Part shown: positions 9,498-16,621 of the stretch, piece after piece
Position numbering within the stretch: the first letter of the stretch is position 1
Layout of the letters: every line of letters begins with the position of its first letter
Source of the DNA: an uncultured Paracoccaceae bacterium
Lineage (GTDB): Bacteria > Pseudomonadota > Alphaproteobacteria > Rhodobacterales > Rhodobacteraceae
Length of the DNA: 64,000 bases
Direction of reading: 5' to 3'
NCBI GenBank assembly: GCA_947492585.1
Contig: CANLND010000010.1
Location: 97,708-161,707, forward strand
Made by a program: the position numbers and the translations under genes
The notes under the pieces: generated by a model
The model's database searches: none
Seen by the model: the letters and a program-made list of their open reading frames with translations, nothing else
Told to the model about the DNA's origin: nothing

Positions 9498-10544
9498 TCA
9501 CGCCATACGGGCGCGGTGTTTCTTTTCTTTTTGCAGCCACGTTTCCGCAAACCGCATTACATCATCTTCGGTCGTATCAGGCCCCAACGAGACCCGGATC
9601 GCGCATTGCGCTACGTCTTCACTATATCCCATCGCCGTAAGGACGGCGCTGGCGCGCACCTTACCGCTTGAGCAGGCGCTGCCGGCACTGATGGCAAACC
9701 CTGCCAGATCCATCTGCATGACTTGGGTTTCGCCCTTCCAGCCCGGTGTCGCGAAACACAGGGTGTTTGGCAAGCGGCGCGCGTCTTTGCCGATAAAAAT
9801 ACTCTCAGATGCACCTTCTACAAGTGCCATTTCTAGAATATTTCTAAATTGTTCAGTTTTCTCCCAAACCCCATTGGCCAGATCCTGTGCCGCTGCTTCA
9901 GCTGCGGCCCCAAAGCCCGCGATTCCAATGACATTTTCAGTTCCAGAGCGGCGCCCCATCTCCTGGCCCCCGCCCTTGATCTGGGGAGGGATATCGGTGC
10001 CACGTTTCATCACAACGGCACCGATCCCCTTGGGGCCGCCCAGTTTGTGTGCCGAAATCAGCGCCGCCGTGGCGCCCATCCAGTTGAAGGCCACCGGCAG
10101 TTTGCCAAACGCCTGCGTGGCATCCGTCAGCGCCAGCCCGTCCGGCAATGTCTGCACAATGCCGGTTTCTGAATTGGCCAGCTGCACGGTGCTGCGCGCG
10201 GCTTCGGTAATCATTACTGCGCCGGAGGCAGCGGTGTGCAAATCCTCAACAGCCCATGCGCGGATCGCATCATGTTCAATCGCCGATGCATGCAACGGGC
10301 CCATGGCAGACATCGCCAACGCGGCCCCCTCGGTGGAGCCGGACGTGAACACCAAATCAGCCCCGTCAGCGCCAAACGCCGTGGCGATTTTCTGGCGGGC
10401 CTTTTCTACAATGGATTTGGCAGCGCGCCCTTCGGCATGAACCGAAGACGGATTGCCCACCGCATCCATTGCCGCAATCATGGCTGTGCGCACTTGGGGG
10501 CGCAATGGCGTTGTTGCGTTGTGATCCAGATAAACACGTTTCAT
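9498..10544 (-). CDS. Second cysteine desulfurase (IscS/NifS-like)
   Basis: A 348-residue aminotransferase class V protein, shorter than IscS of enterobacteria (about 404). The PLP lysine is K167 (SAHKLGGPKG) and the persulfide cysteine is C291 in the flexible loop SAGSACSSGKV, the group I (IscS/NifS) pattern that differs from SufS at the other end of the operon. It follows iscR by 22 bases and precedes sufB by 18 bases. This iscR - desulfurase - sufB order is usual in Rhodobacteraceae. The presence of a group I and a group II enzyme in one operon suggests separate sulfur targets or conditions. Confidence 0.93.
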   Translation of the reverse strand: MKRVYLDHNATTPLRPQVRTAMIAAMDAVGNPSSVHAEGRAAKSIVEKARQKIATAFGADGADLVFTSGSTEGAALAMSAMGPLHASAIEHDAIRAWAVEDLHTAASGAVMITEAARSTVQLANSETGIVQTLPDGLALTDATQAFGKLPVAFNWMGATAALISAHKLGGPKGIGAVVMKRGTDIPPQIKGGGQEMGRRSGTENVIGIAGFGAAAEAAAQDLANGVWEKTEQFRNILEMALVEGASESIFIGKDARRLPNTLCFATPGWKGETQVMQMDLAGFAISAGSACSSGKVRASAVLTAMGYSEDVAQCAIRVSLGPDTTEDDVMRFAETWLQKEKKHRARMA

Positions 10545-10566
10545 AATTTCAGTGCCTTACGTGTCT

Positions 10567-11025
10567 TTATTCATCTACAACGTTGAACAGGTTTGGCACG
10601 GCCGGACAGGGTGCAAGCTCGTTCTGGATCACATCCGACAAGCGGGTTTGGTGCAAAAACACATAGACATGGGCGCTCAGCCCTTCCCACAGACGGTTGG
10701 TCAATGACTGCGCCCGGCTGCCAGATATTCCGCCCGAGGCCCCCGCCCCTTTGTGCATGGCATCCAGTGTTTCATCAACGGCCGACAAAATATCAACGAC
10801 CCGAATTTCCGCAGGAGGCCGCGCCAGACGATAGCCGCCACCGGGCCCACGCACCGACGACACAAGCTCGGCGCGGCGCAGTTTCACAAACAACTGTTCA
10901 AGGTACGGCAATGAAATATCTTGGCGTTTTGAAATTTCGCCCAAAGCAACAAGCGTATCCGTCGGCTGTAGGGCGATATCGGTCAGTGCAACCATTGCGT
11001 ATCTCCCCTTGGTTGAAAGCTTCAT
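10567..11025 (-). CDS. iscR: Rrf2-family regulator IscR with a single cysteine
   Basis: A 152-residue Rrf2 regulator with an N-terminal winged helix (MKLSTKGRYAMVALTDIAL, then SLPYLEQLFVKLRRAELVSSV and RGPGGGYRLAR). In enterobacterial IscR three cysteines near 92-104 and His107 hold a [2Fe-2S] cluster. Here residues 90-104 are Gly/Ala/Ser-rich with no cysteine, and the only cysteine in the protein is C140 (LAPCPAV). Rhodobacterales IscR proteins are known for this atypical ligand set. It leads the suf operon and probably represses it when iron is sufficient; an ICE-type palindrome covers its presumed promoter. Confidence 0.92.
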   Translation of the reverse strand: MKLSTKGRYAMVALTDIALQPTDTLVALGEISKRQDISLPYLEQLFVKLRRAELVSSVRGPGGGYRLARPPAEIRVVDILSAVDETLDAMHKGAGASGGISGSRAQSLTNRLWEGLSAHVYVFLHQTRLSDVIQNELAPCPAVPNLFNVVDE

Positions 11026-11139
11026 GTCGTGCTGCCTTTCATTCCACCGCTATGTTTGAAAAGACCGAAAAAAATTGACCTTGCACACAACTGTGCGTAT
11101 CTCATCTTGACGGTGTTTCGGGTGCGCTCGCTTCACAAA

Positions 11140-11156
11140 TTTAGAACAGTTCTAAG
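11140..11156. promoter_or_regulatory. Irr/ICE-type iron box upstream of iscR
   Basis: A perfect 15-base palindrome, TTAGAACAGTTCTAA (11141-11155), preceded by T. It fits the TTTAGAA-N3-TTCTAAA form known for the alphaproteobacterial Irr regulator (iron control element), with one mismatch at the outer position. It overlaps the proposed iscR -10 element, so a bound protein would block transcription. It lies between iscR and the divergent alpha/beta hydrolase gene. Confidence 0.65.
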
Positions 11157-11177
11157 CTGACCGAGCGAATTCGTCAA
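11149..11177 (-). promoter_or_regulatory. Putative iscR-suf promoter
   Basis: On the minus strand TTGACG (11177-11172) and TAGAAC (11154-11149) are separated by 17 bases, matching a housekeeping sigma factor promoter. The -10 lies inside the ICE-type palindrome. The start would be about 115 bases upstream of the iscR start codon. Confidence 0.45.
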
Positions 11178-11225
11178 GAATTTCTATCGTCAGCTGGCAA
11201 AACGAGAGTAGGATTCAAACCGCCC

Positions 11226-11879
11226 ATGCCCGAGGTCATTTTTCCTGGACCAGAAGGTCGCCTTGAAGGCCGCTATCACCCGCAAAAAGAAAAAGACGCC
11301 CCCATCGCCATTGTGTTGCATCCGCATCCGCAATTTGGCGGGACGATGAACAACAAGGTTGTCTATAATCTCCACTATGCCTTTTACAACATGGGCTTTA
11401 CCGTGTTGCGGTTTAACTTCCGTGGCGTCGGTCGAAGCCAAGGCGAATATGATCAAGGTGTAGGTGAGCTGTCCGACGCGGCATCGGCGCTGGATTATCT
11501 CCAGTCGATGAACAACAACTCAAAACACTGCTGGGTCGCGGGCTTCTCCTTTGGGGCGTGGATCGGGATGCAGTTGTTGATGCGTCGTCCTGAGATAACC
11601 GGCTTTATCTCCGTTGCGCCCCCGGCCAACATGTATGACTTTTCGTTCTTGGCGCCCTGCCCGTCGTCAGGTTTGATCATCAACGGTACTGCCGACCGCG
11701 TGGCGCCTCCGGCGGATACCGTCGGGCTGGTGAACAAGCTGCACGAACAAAAAGGCATCACCGTCACCCACAACGAGGTCGACGGCGCGGACCATTTCTT
11801 CCAGGACCAGCATATGGACACCATGGTGGATACGGTTTCGGACTATGTGAAGCGTCGCCTCACGGAAAATTCTCGCTGA
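11226..11879 (+). CDS. Alpha/beta hydrolase (COG2945 type)
   Basis: A 217-residue alpha/beta hydrolase. The oxyanion region is HPHPQFGGTMNN (about 32-43), the nucleophile elbow is GFSFG (Ser near 101-103), the acid is in NGTADRVAPP and the catalytic His is in DGADHFF. It matches the small cytosolic COG2945 hydrolases common in alphaproteobacteria; the substrate is not known. It is transcribed away from iscR across a 200-base region, and its stop codon overlaps the start of the next gene (TGATGA). A three-gene rightward operon with the 74-residue protein and the HD protein is likely. Confidence 0.88.
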   Translation: MPEVIFPGPEGRLEGRYHPQKEKDAPIAIVLHPHPQFGGTMNNKVVYNLHYAFYNMGFTVLRFNFRGVGRSQGEYDQGVGELSDAASALDYLQSMNNNSKHCWVAGFSFGAWIGMQLLMRRPEITGFISVAPPANMYDFSFLAPCPSSGLIINGTADRVAPPADTVGLVNKLHEQKGITVTHNEVDGADHFFQDQHMDTMVDTVSDYVKRRLTENSR

Positions 11880-12103
11880 TGAGTTCGGTTGAGACACTCG
11901 CCCAGAAATTGGCCACGGATACATTAAAAATCCAGGACGCAACGGGCGAGGATCGTCTGTTTATGGAGGTGGCGCAGGTGCTTGCCGCCTCCTCACAGAC
12001 CTTAGAAGAAGCTTTTTTGACCGAAATCCGGGTGCACCTTGCCGCACGCAAGGCGCACCAATTTTTGGAACACAAAATTTCCGTACTTCAGGCGGAACAA
12101 TAG
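11879..12103 (+). CDS. Small conserved-looking helical protein
   Basis: A 74-residue protein, predicted mostly alpha-helical, with a balanced charge pattern and no cysteine or membrane segment. The start overlaps the stop of the alpha/beta hydrolase gene, and a 23-base gap separates it from the HD protein. The coupling and protein-like composition support a real gene. I do not recognise the family; its helices could pack as a small dimer or partner protein. Confidence 0.65.
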   Translation: MSSVETLAQKLATDTLKIQDATGEDRLFMEVAQVLAASSQTLEEAFLTEIRVHLAARKAHQFLEHKISVLQAEQ

Positions 12104-12126
12104 CGCGCATCCGCAAAGGAACATCA

Positions 12127-13299
12127 GTGACATCCGATATTGAAGGTCAGTTCGCATTTCTTGAAGACATCGAAAATCTAAGACGCGTCCAGCGCAACAA
12201 TTGCTTGCTGGACGGGTCTCGTCGGGAAAACTCGGCTGAGCATTCCTGGCATCTTGCGCTCTACGCTCTTATTTTGGCAGACCACGCGCCCCAACCCGTC
12301 AATGTAATTCGCATTATCCAAATGCTATTGTTGCACGATATTGTCGAAATCGACGTAGGGGATTACCCTATTCATTTGGACGTAAACTGGGCGGCGGTTG
12401 CCGCAGCCGAGCAAAAGGCCGCGACGCGGATTTTTGGCCAACTCCCCTCAGAAAAAGCGCGTGATTTCAAGGCGTTATGGAGTGAGTTTGAAGAGGCCAA
12501 AACAGCCGATGCGGTCTTTGCCAAGGCGTTAGATTTCACCCAGCCGCTGATGCAGGTTGTCTATGCGGACAACCCAAGCGACGAACATGTTCAAATTTGC
12601 CGCGACGCGTTGATCAGTGGCCGCTCCAAACGTCTACGGACTGATTTTCCAGAGGCCTATCAGTTGGCGATGGCGCTGGTAGAAGGCCAGCCCGCAGCTG
12701 CAAGCGATGCCTTTGCGGCGCGCATCCGATTTCTTAACGAAGCGGACAAATTGAAAAGCATTCTGCGCGCGTCAAAAATTGGGACTGGGGCGCGGCATGA
12801 AAACTCAGCTGAACATTCATGGCATATCCTGACCTTTGCGTGGGTGTTGTCTCAGTATGCATCGCAACCCATTGAAGTCGAACGCGTTATCACGATGTTG
12901 CTGCTGCATGACCTTGTTGAAATTGACGCGGGGGATACGCCCATTCACGGCAGCATCTCTACCGCTGAACTGGCCGCGCTTGAGGCAAGCGAATTGGCGG
13001 CGGCGCGGCGTATTTTTGGTCTGCTGCCTGATGATCAGGGCGCCGCACTGTTGGAGATCTGGCAGGAATTTGAAGCGGCACAAAGCGCAGATGCGGTCTT
13101 TGCCAAGGCAATTGATCGGGTGCAGCCGGTGCTGTTGAATTTGAAAAATGGCGGCGGAAGCTGGGTGGATTATCATGTGACCTTGCCGCAGCTTGAGACA
13201 CGTGTCGGAGAAAAAGTGACGCGTGGCGCGCCAGAGGTCTGGCAGTATGTGCGCGCGCGGGTGCTGCCTTGGTTTCAGGAAAATAATAAAATTCAATAA
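12127..13299 (+). CDS. Tandem HD-domain phosphohydrolase (duplicated YfbR/HDDC2-like)
   Basis: A 390-residue protein made of two copies of an HDDC2/YfbR-like HD domain, one after the other. Copy 1 has H39 (ENSAEHSWH), H70-D71 (LLLHDIVEID) and D136 (FAKALDF). Copy 2 has H230, H261-D262 and D330 in the same motifs, offset by 191 residues. Both metal sites look complete. Single-domain relatives are 5'-nucleotidases acting on deoxynucleoside monophosphates and work as dimers, so this protein may be a dimer fused into one chain. A GTG at 12127 follows AAAGGA. It is the third gene of the rightward operon starting at 11226. Substrate is inferred from the family. Confidence 0.9.
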   Translation: MTSDIEGQFAFLEDIENLRRVQRNNCLLDGSRRENSAEHSWHLALYALILADHAPQPVNVIRIIQMLLLHDIVEIDVGDYPIHLDVNWAAVAAAEQKAATRIFGQLPSEKARDFKALWSEFEEAKTADAVFAKALDFTQPLMQVVYADNPSDEHVQICRDALISGRSKRLRTDFPEAYQLAMALVEGQPAAASDAFAARIRFLNEADKLKSILRASKIGTGARHENSAEHSWHILTFAWVLSQYASQPIEVERVITMLLLHDLVEIDAGDTPIHGSISTAELAALEASELAAARRIFGLLPDDQGAALLEIWQEFEAAQSADAVFAKAIDRVQPVLLNLKNGGGSWVDYHVTLPQLETRVGEKVTRGAPEVWQYVRARVLPWFQENNKIQ

Positions 13300-13338
13300 C
13301 TTGCCGCGCGTTCCTGGTGGCATTTGCGGTGTCATTTG

Positions 13339-13479
13339 GTGTTCGTGGTCTGTCTGTTATTAACTGGAGATCGACTGAGCCTGCGTGATTGGGGCGCAAT
13401 GTCTGCGTCAGAACAGCTTTTTGCTGGCCTTCTGGTGTCGTTCACGCTATGCGCGGCGCAACTTCCTTTAAAAGGCTGA
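13339..13479 (+). CDS. Possible 46-codon ORF before typA
   Basis: An open frame starting with GTG and ending five bases before typA. It has a hydrophobic start and a second hydrophobic run with a tail resembling a short membrane peptide. The start has no clear ribosome site, and the frame lies where a typA promoter is expected, so it may be chance. Confidence 0.18.
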   Translation: MFVVCLLLTGDRLSLRDWGAMSASEQLFAGLLVSFTLCAAQLPLKG

Positions 13480-13483
13480 CGTT

Positions 13484-15304
13484 ATGGACCTGCGCAATAT
13501 TGCGATCATCGCCCACGTTGACCACGGTAAAACAACCCTGGTCGACGAGCTTCTGAAACAATCCGGTGTGTTCCGTGAAAACCAGGCCGTCGCTGAGCGC
13601 GCCATGGACAGCAACGACCTGGAGCGTGAACGCGGCATCACCATTCTTGCCAAGGCGACTTCGGTTGAATGGAACGGCACCCGTATCAACATCGTTGACA
13701 CCCCCGGTCACGCCGACTTTGGTGGCGAAGTTGAACGCATCCTGTCGATGGTCGATGGTGTTGTTCTGCTGGTTGACGCCGCCGAAGGCCCGATGCCTCA
13801 GACCAAATTTGTGACCTCCAAGGCCTTGGCTCTGGGCCTGCGTCCGATCGTTGTTGTAAACAAAGTCGACAAGCCAGACGGCGAACCTGACCGCGCGCTG
13901 GATCAGTGTTTTGACCTGTTCGCCAGCCTTGACGCGACCGACGAACAGCTGGACTTCCCGACCATGTACGCCTCTGGTCGTTCGGGCTGGGCTGACATGG
14001 AGCTGGACGGCCCACGCAAAGACCTGAACGCGATGTTTGATCTGATCGTTGAGCACGTGCCCGCGCCTGCGCAGATCGCAAAGCGCGAGGAAGCCTTCAC
14101 CATGCTGGCAACCACGCTGGGCGCTGATCCGTTCATGGGCCGCATTCTGACCGGTCGCGTAGAAAGCGGTACGCTGAAAGCGGGCGACAGCCTCAAGGCG
14201 CTGTCGCGCGATGGCGAGCTGATCGAAAGCTTCCGTTGCACCAAAGTGTTGGCGTTCCGTGGTCTGCAACAGACCGCAATCGACGTGGCCGAAGCCGGTG
14301 ACATCGTTTCGATCGCTGGCATGACCAAAGCGACTGTTGCGGACTCGTTGGTTGACCCATCGGTTGACACCGCCCTGCCCGCACAGCCCATCGATCCGCC
14401 GACCATCACCGTGACCTTTGGCATCAACGACAGCCCTCTGGCGGGTCGTGACGGCAAGAAAGTTCAGTCGCGCGTCATCCGTGACCGTCTGATGAAAGAA
14501 GCCGAGCAAAACGTTGCGATCAAAATCAGCGACACCCCCGGTGGTGAAGCCTTTGAAGTGGCCGGTCGTGGCGAACTTCAGATGGGTGTCTTGATCGAAA
14601 ACATGCGTCGCGAAGGCTTTGAACTGTCGATCTCGCGTCCACAGGTTCTGTTCACCGAAGAAGACGGTGTGCGCATGGAGCCGGTTGAAGAGGCCACAAT
14701 CGACGTCGATGATGAATACTCAGGTGTTGTTATCGAAAAGCTGACCGGCCACCGCAAAGGTGAACTGGTTGAAATGCGCCCCGCTGGTGCAGGCAAAACC
14801 CGCATTATTGCACATGTGCCCTCGCGTGGTCTGATTGGCTATCATGGTGAGTTCCTGACCGATACGCGTGGTACGGGTGTTCTGAACCGTGTGTATCACG
14901 GCCGTACCCCGCACAAAGGTAAAATCCCCGGCCGTCGTGCGGGTGTTCTGGTTTCGATGGAGAACGGCACCTCGGTCGCCTTTGCTCTTTGGAACCTCGA
15001 AGAGCGCGGCAAAATGATGATTGGCGCACAGGCTGATGTTTACACCGGTATGATCATTGGTGAACACAGCCGTGAAAACGATCTGGAAGTGAACCCGCTC
15101 AAGGGTAAAAAACTCACCAACGTACGTGCGTCGGGCACTGACGATGCGGTGCGCCTGACCACGCCAATCACGCTCAGCCTCGAAGAAGCAATTGCGTATA
15201 TTGATGACGATGAGCTGGTCGAAGTGACGCCCAACGCAGTCCGTCTGCGCAAGCGCTACCTTGACCCACATGAGCGCAAGCGGATGGCCAAAGCTAACGG
15301 CTAA
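13484..15304 (+). CDS. typA: Ribosome-associated GTPase TypA/BipA
   Basis: A 606-residue translational GTPase. The G1 motif is AHVDHGKTT (10-18), G2 includes the RGITI threonine, G3 is DTPGHADF and G4 is NKVDKPD. Domains II, III, V and the TypA-specific C-terminal region follow ([19 protein letters not shown] is a family signature). TypA binds the 70S ribosome and helps 50S maturation and stress or cold growth. The ATG at 13484 follows AAAAGG. It is followed by a strong terminator and is probably a single-gene unit. Confidence 0.97.
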   Translation: MDLRNIAIIAHVDHGKTTLVDELLKQSGVFRENQAVAERAMDSNDLERERGITILAKATSVEWNGTRINIVDTPGHADFGGEVERILSMVDGVVLLVDAAEGPMPQTKFVTSKALALGLRPIVVVNKVDKPDGEPDRALDQCFDLFASLDATDEQLDFPTMYASGRSGWADMELDGPRKDLNAMFDLIVEHVPAPAQIAKREEAFTMLATTLGADPFMGRILTGRVESGTLKAGDSLKALSRDGELIESFRCTKVLAFRGLQQTAIDVAEAGDIVSIAGMTKATVADSLVDPSVDTALPAQPIDPPTITVTFGINDSPLAGRDGKKVQSRVIRDRLMKEAEQNVAIKISDTPGGEAFEVAGRGELQMGVLIENMRREGFELSISRPQVLFTEEDGVRMEPVEEATIDVDDEYSGVVIEKLTGHRKGELVEMRPAGAGKTRIIAHVPSRGLIGYHGEFLTDTRGTGVLNRVYHGRTPHKGKIPGRRAGVLVSMENGTSVAFALWNLEERGKMMIGAQADVYTGMIIGEHSRENDLEVNPLKGKKLTNVRASGTDDAVRLTTPITLSLEEAIAYIDDDELVEVTPNAVRLRKRYLDPHERKRMAKANG

Positions 15305-15362
15305 TATGCACGGACCACAATTGCGGTGTCCCTAAATTGGGCGCGGCTTTAGATCGATTGAG

Positions 15363-15396
15363 CAGCCGGGGTTTTCAACATCCCGGCTGTTTTTTT
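15363..15396 (+). terminator. Rho-independent terminator of typA
   Basis: Stem CAGCCGGG/CCCGGCTG with an 11-base loop and a following run of seven T, 59 bases after the typA stop. Confidence 0.92.
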
Positions 15397-15624
15397 GTGG
15401 CCGAGCGGCACGGGAAAACACCCTGTTTTGCATGTAGATTTCGAAAAACTTAACTAAGACGAGTGGTGTGGCGAAAATACACGCTAAGGGGTTTTGATGC
15501 TGTTCAGGGGTTAATAAATTCTAGACAAGCCAGTTGAAATATCACAAAAAATCCACGCAAGTATTCAAATTTCTGAAACACTTGTGAACATATGTGATCA
15601 CATAAATTCGATAGGAATAATACG
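15397..15624. other. AT-rich upstream region of the small secreted protein gene
   Basis: No gene is seen. The segment is clearly richer in A+T than its surroundings and holds repeated A/T runs plus the palindrome at 15591-15604. It is most likely the promoter and leader of the 15625 gene. Confidence 0.5.
15591..15604. promoter_or_regulatory. Palindrome upstream of the small secreted protein gene
   Basis: A perfect 14-base palindrome TATGTGATCACATA ends 20 bases before the ATG at 15625. It contains TGTGA and TCACA half-sites like those of CRP/FNR-type proteins but without the usual 6-base spacer, so a different regulator or a leader hairpin is possible. Confidence 0.35.
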
Positions 15625-15960
15625 ATGAACTTTCTTAAGGCTTCGCGCGCTGTTCTCGCTGCTACTTTTTGTGCCGCTGCTACCGTTGGCCACGCACATG
15701 GTATTGAAAGCCAAACTCTGACACTGCCCGTAATCGGCGCTGGCGACAGTTACGAAGTTGTGACTCAGTGCTCGCATGCTTACGCGGTTAACGGCGGCAT
15801 CCAGTCCGGCGACGAACTGCTGGCAAGCGGCCTGGAAATCACCGGCAGCTACCCCAAGACCACCAAAAGCTGGGCCGTTGAAATCACCAACGACACTGGT
15901 CGCCCAACCGCGATCAACGAAGTTAACGCGACATTCTACGTGACCTGCGGCCGTCACTAA
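15625..15960 (+). CDS. Small secreted protein with one predicted disulfide
   Basis: A 111-residue protein with a Sec signal peptide (hydrophobic core to about residue 20, likely cleaved after GHA at 24). The mature part of about 87 residues has only two cysteines, C49 and C108, which could form a disulfide in the periplasm, and alternating hydrophobic residues typical of beta structure. I do not recognise the family. The AT-rich upstream region, codon pattern without rare codons, and a strong 3' hairpin suggest high expression. No neighbour points to a function. Confidence 0.78.
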   Translation: MNFLKASRAVLAATFCAAATVGHAHGIESQTLTLPVIGAGDSYEVVTQCSHAYAVNGGIQSGDELLASGLEITGSYPKTTKSWAVEITNDTGRPTAINEVNATFYVTCGRH

Positions 15961-15979
15961 GACGCCTGCTTTGTAATGT

Positions 15980-16006
15980 GTTGTGCCGCCGCTGCGGCGG
16001 CGCAAC
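15980..16006 (+). terminator. GC-rich hairpin after the secreted protein gene
   Basis: A 12-bp stem (GTTG, one G-T pair, then GCCGCCG/CGGCGGC) with a three-base loop, 20 bases after the stop. It lacks a U tract, so it may protect the mRNA 3' end as much as terminate. Confidence 0.5.
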
Positions 16007-16248
16007 CTACTACAAGACAAGAGTTGTTCGCGACATCGCGGACGCCACTCACGCTCCGGATCTTATGGAAAATCGCGCAGAATCATTGATCTGCACGTGT
16101 GGTCTATAAGTTGGGCACACTTACGGGTCGTTGGGTCTGCTGGTGGCACATGCATCACAGAATACCCAGTTTGCCTCGTAACAAATCTTCAGGTATGGCG
16201 TTTCGTTTCGTAAATGCTGAGCGTGGATTGGCGCTGCTGATGCACACG
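16007..16248. other. Intergenic region without recognised genes
   Basis: Short frames on both strands lack ribosome sites and protein-like composition. I see nothing specific here apart from the flanking hairpins. Confidence 0.45.
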
Positions 16249-16277
16249 AAAAAAAGAGCCGCGCGGTTGCGCGGCTC
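16249..16277 (-). terminator. Terminator of the alaS / DUF1330 unit
   Basis: Minus-strand stem GAGCCGCGC/GCGCGGCTC, 4-base loop, followed by a run of seven U. It lies 30 bases after the DUF1330 stop codon. Confidence 0.92.
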
Positions 16278-16306
16278 TATCTTTTTGGCCCGCCGAAGTC
16301 GCCGGA

Positions 16307-16594
16307 TCAGTCTGTGATCTCGACCACGACAAGTTCTCGTTCGGATGCGTCACGCGCATGGAGCAACGCCGCCTGATAGCCGACGCTGTTGTAGCACTCT
16401 ACCGCGGCCTCAACGCTGGGGAACCTTGCCACAACATTACGTGGCCGTTCCTTGCCCTCAAGTTGTACACAGCGGCCACCACGCGCCAGAAATGTACCGC
16501 CATGTTCCGCGATCACAGGCCCGGCCAGTTTGGCATATTTCCCGTACGAGTCCGGGTCCGTGACAGTAACATGTGAGATCCAAAGTGCGCTCAT
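16307..16594 (-). CDS. DUF1330 family protein
   Basis: A 95-residue protein that fits DUF1330, a small ferredoxin-like (dimeric alpha/beta barrel) fold: ALWISHVTVTDPDSYGKYA at the start, GGTFLARGG in the middle, and RNVVARFPSVEAAVECYNS near the end. No enzymatic function is established for the family. It lies 27 bases after the alaS stop on the same strand and is followed by a terminator, so it is probably the last gene of an alaS transcript. Confidence 0.88.
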   Translation of the reverse strand: MSALWISHVTVTDPDSYGKYAKLAGPVIAEHGGTFLARGGRCVQLEGKERPRNVVARFPSVEAAVECYNSVGYQAALLHARDASERELVVVEITD

Positions 16595-16621
16595 TCTGCG
16601 GTCTCCGTATCGTTGCTTCGC

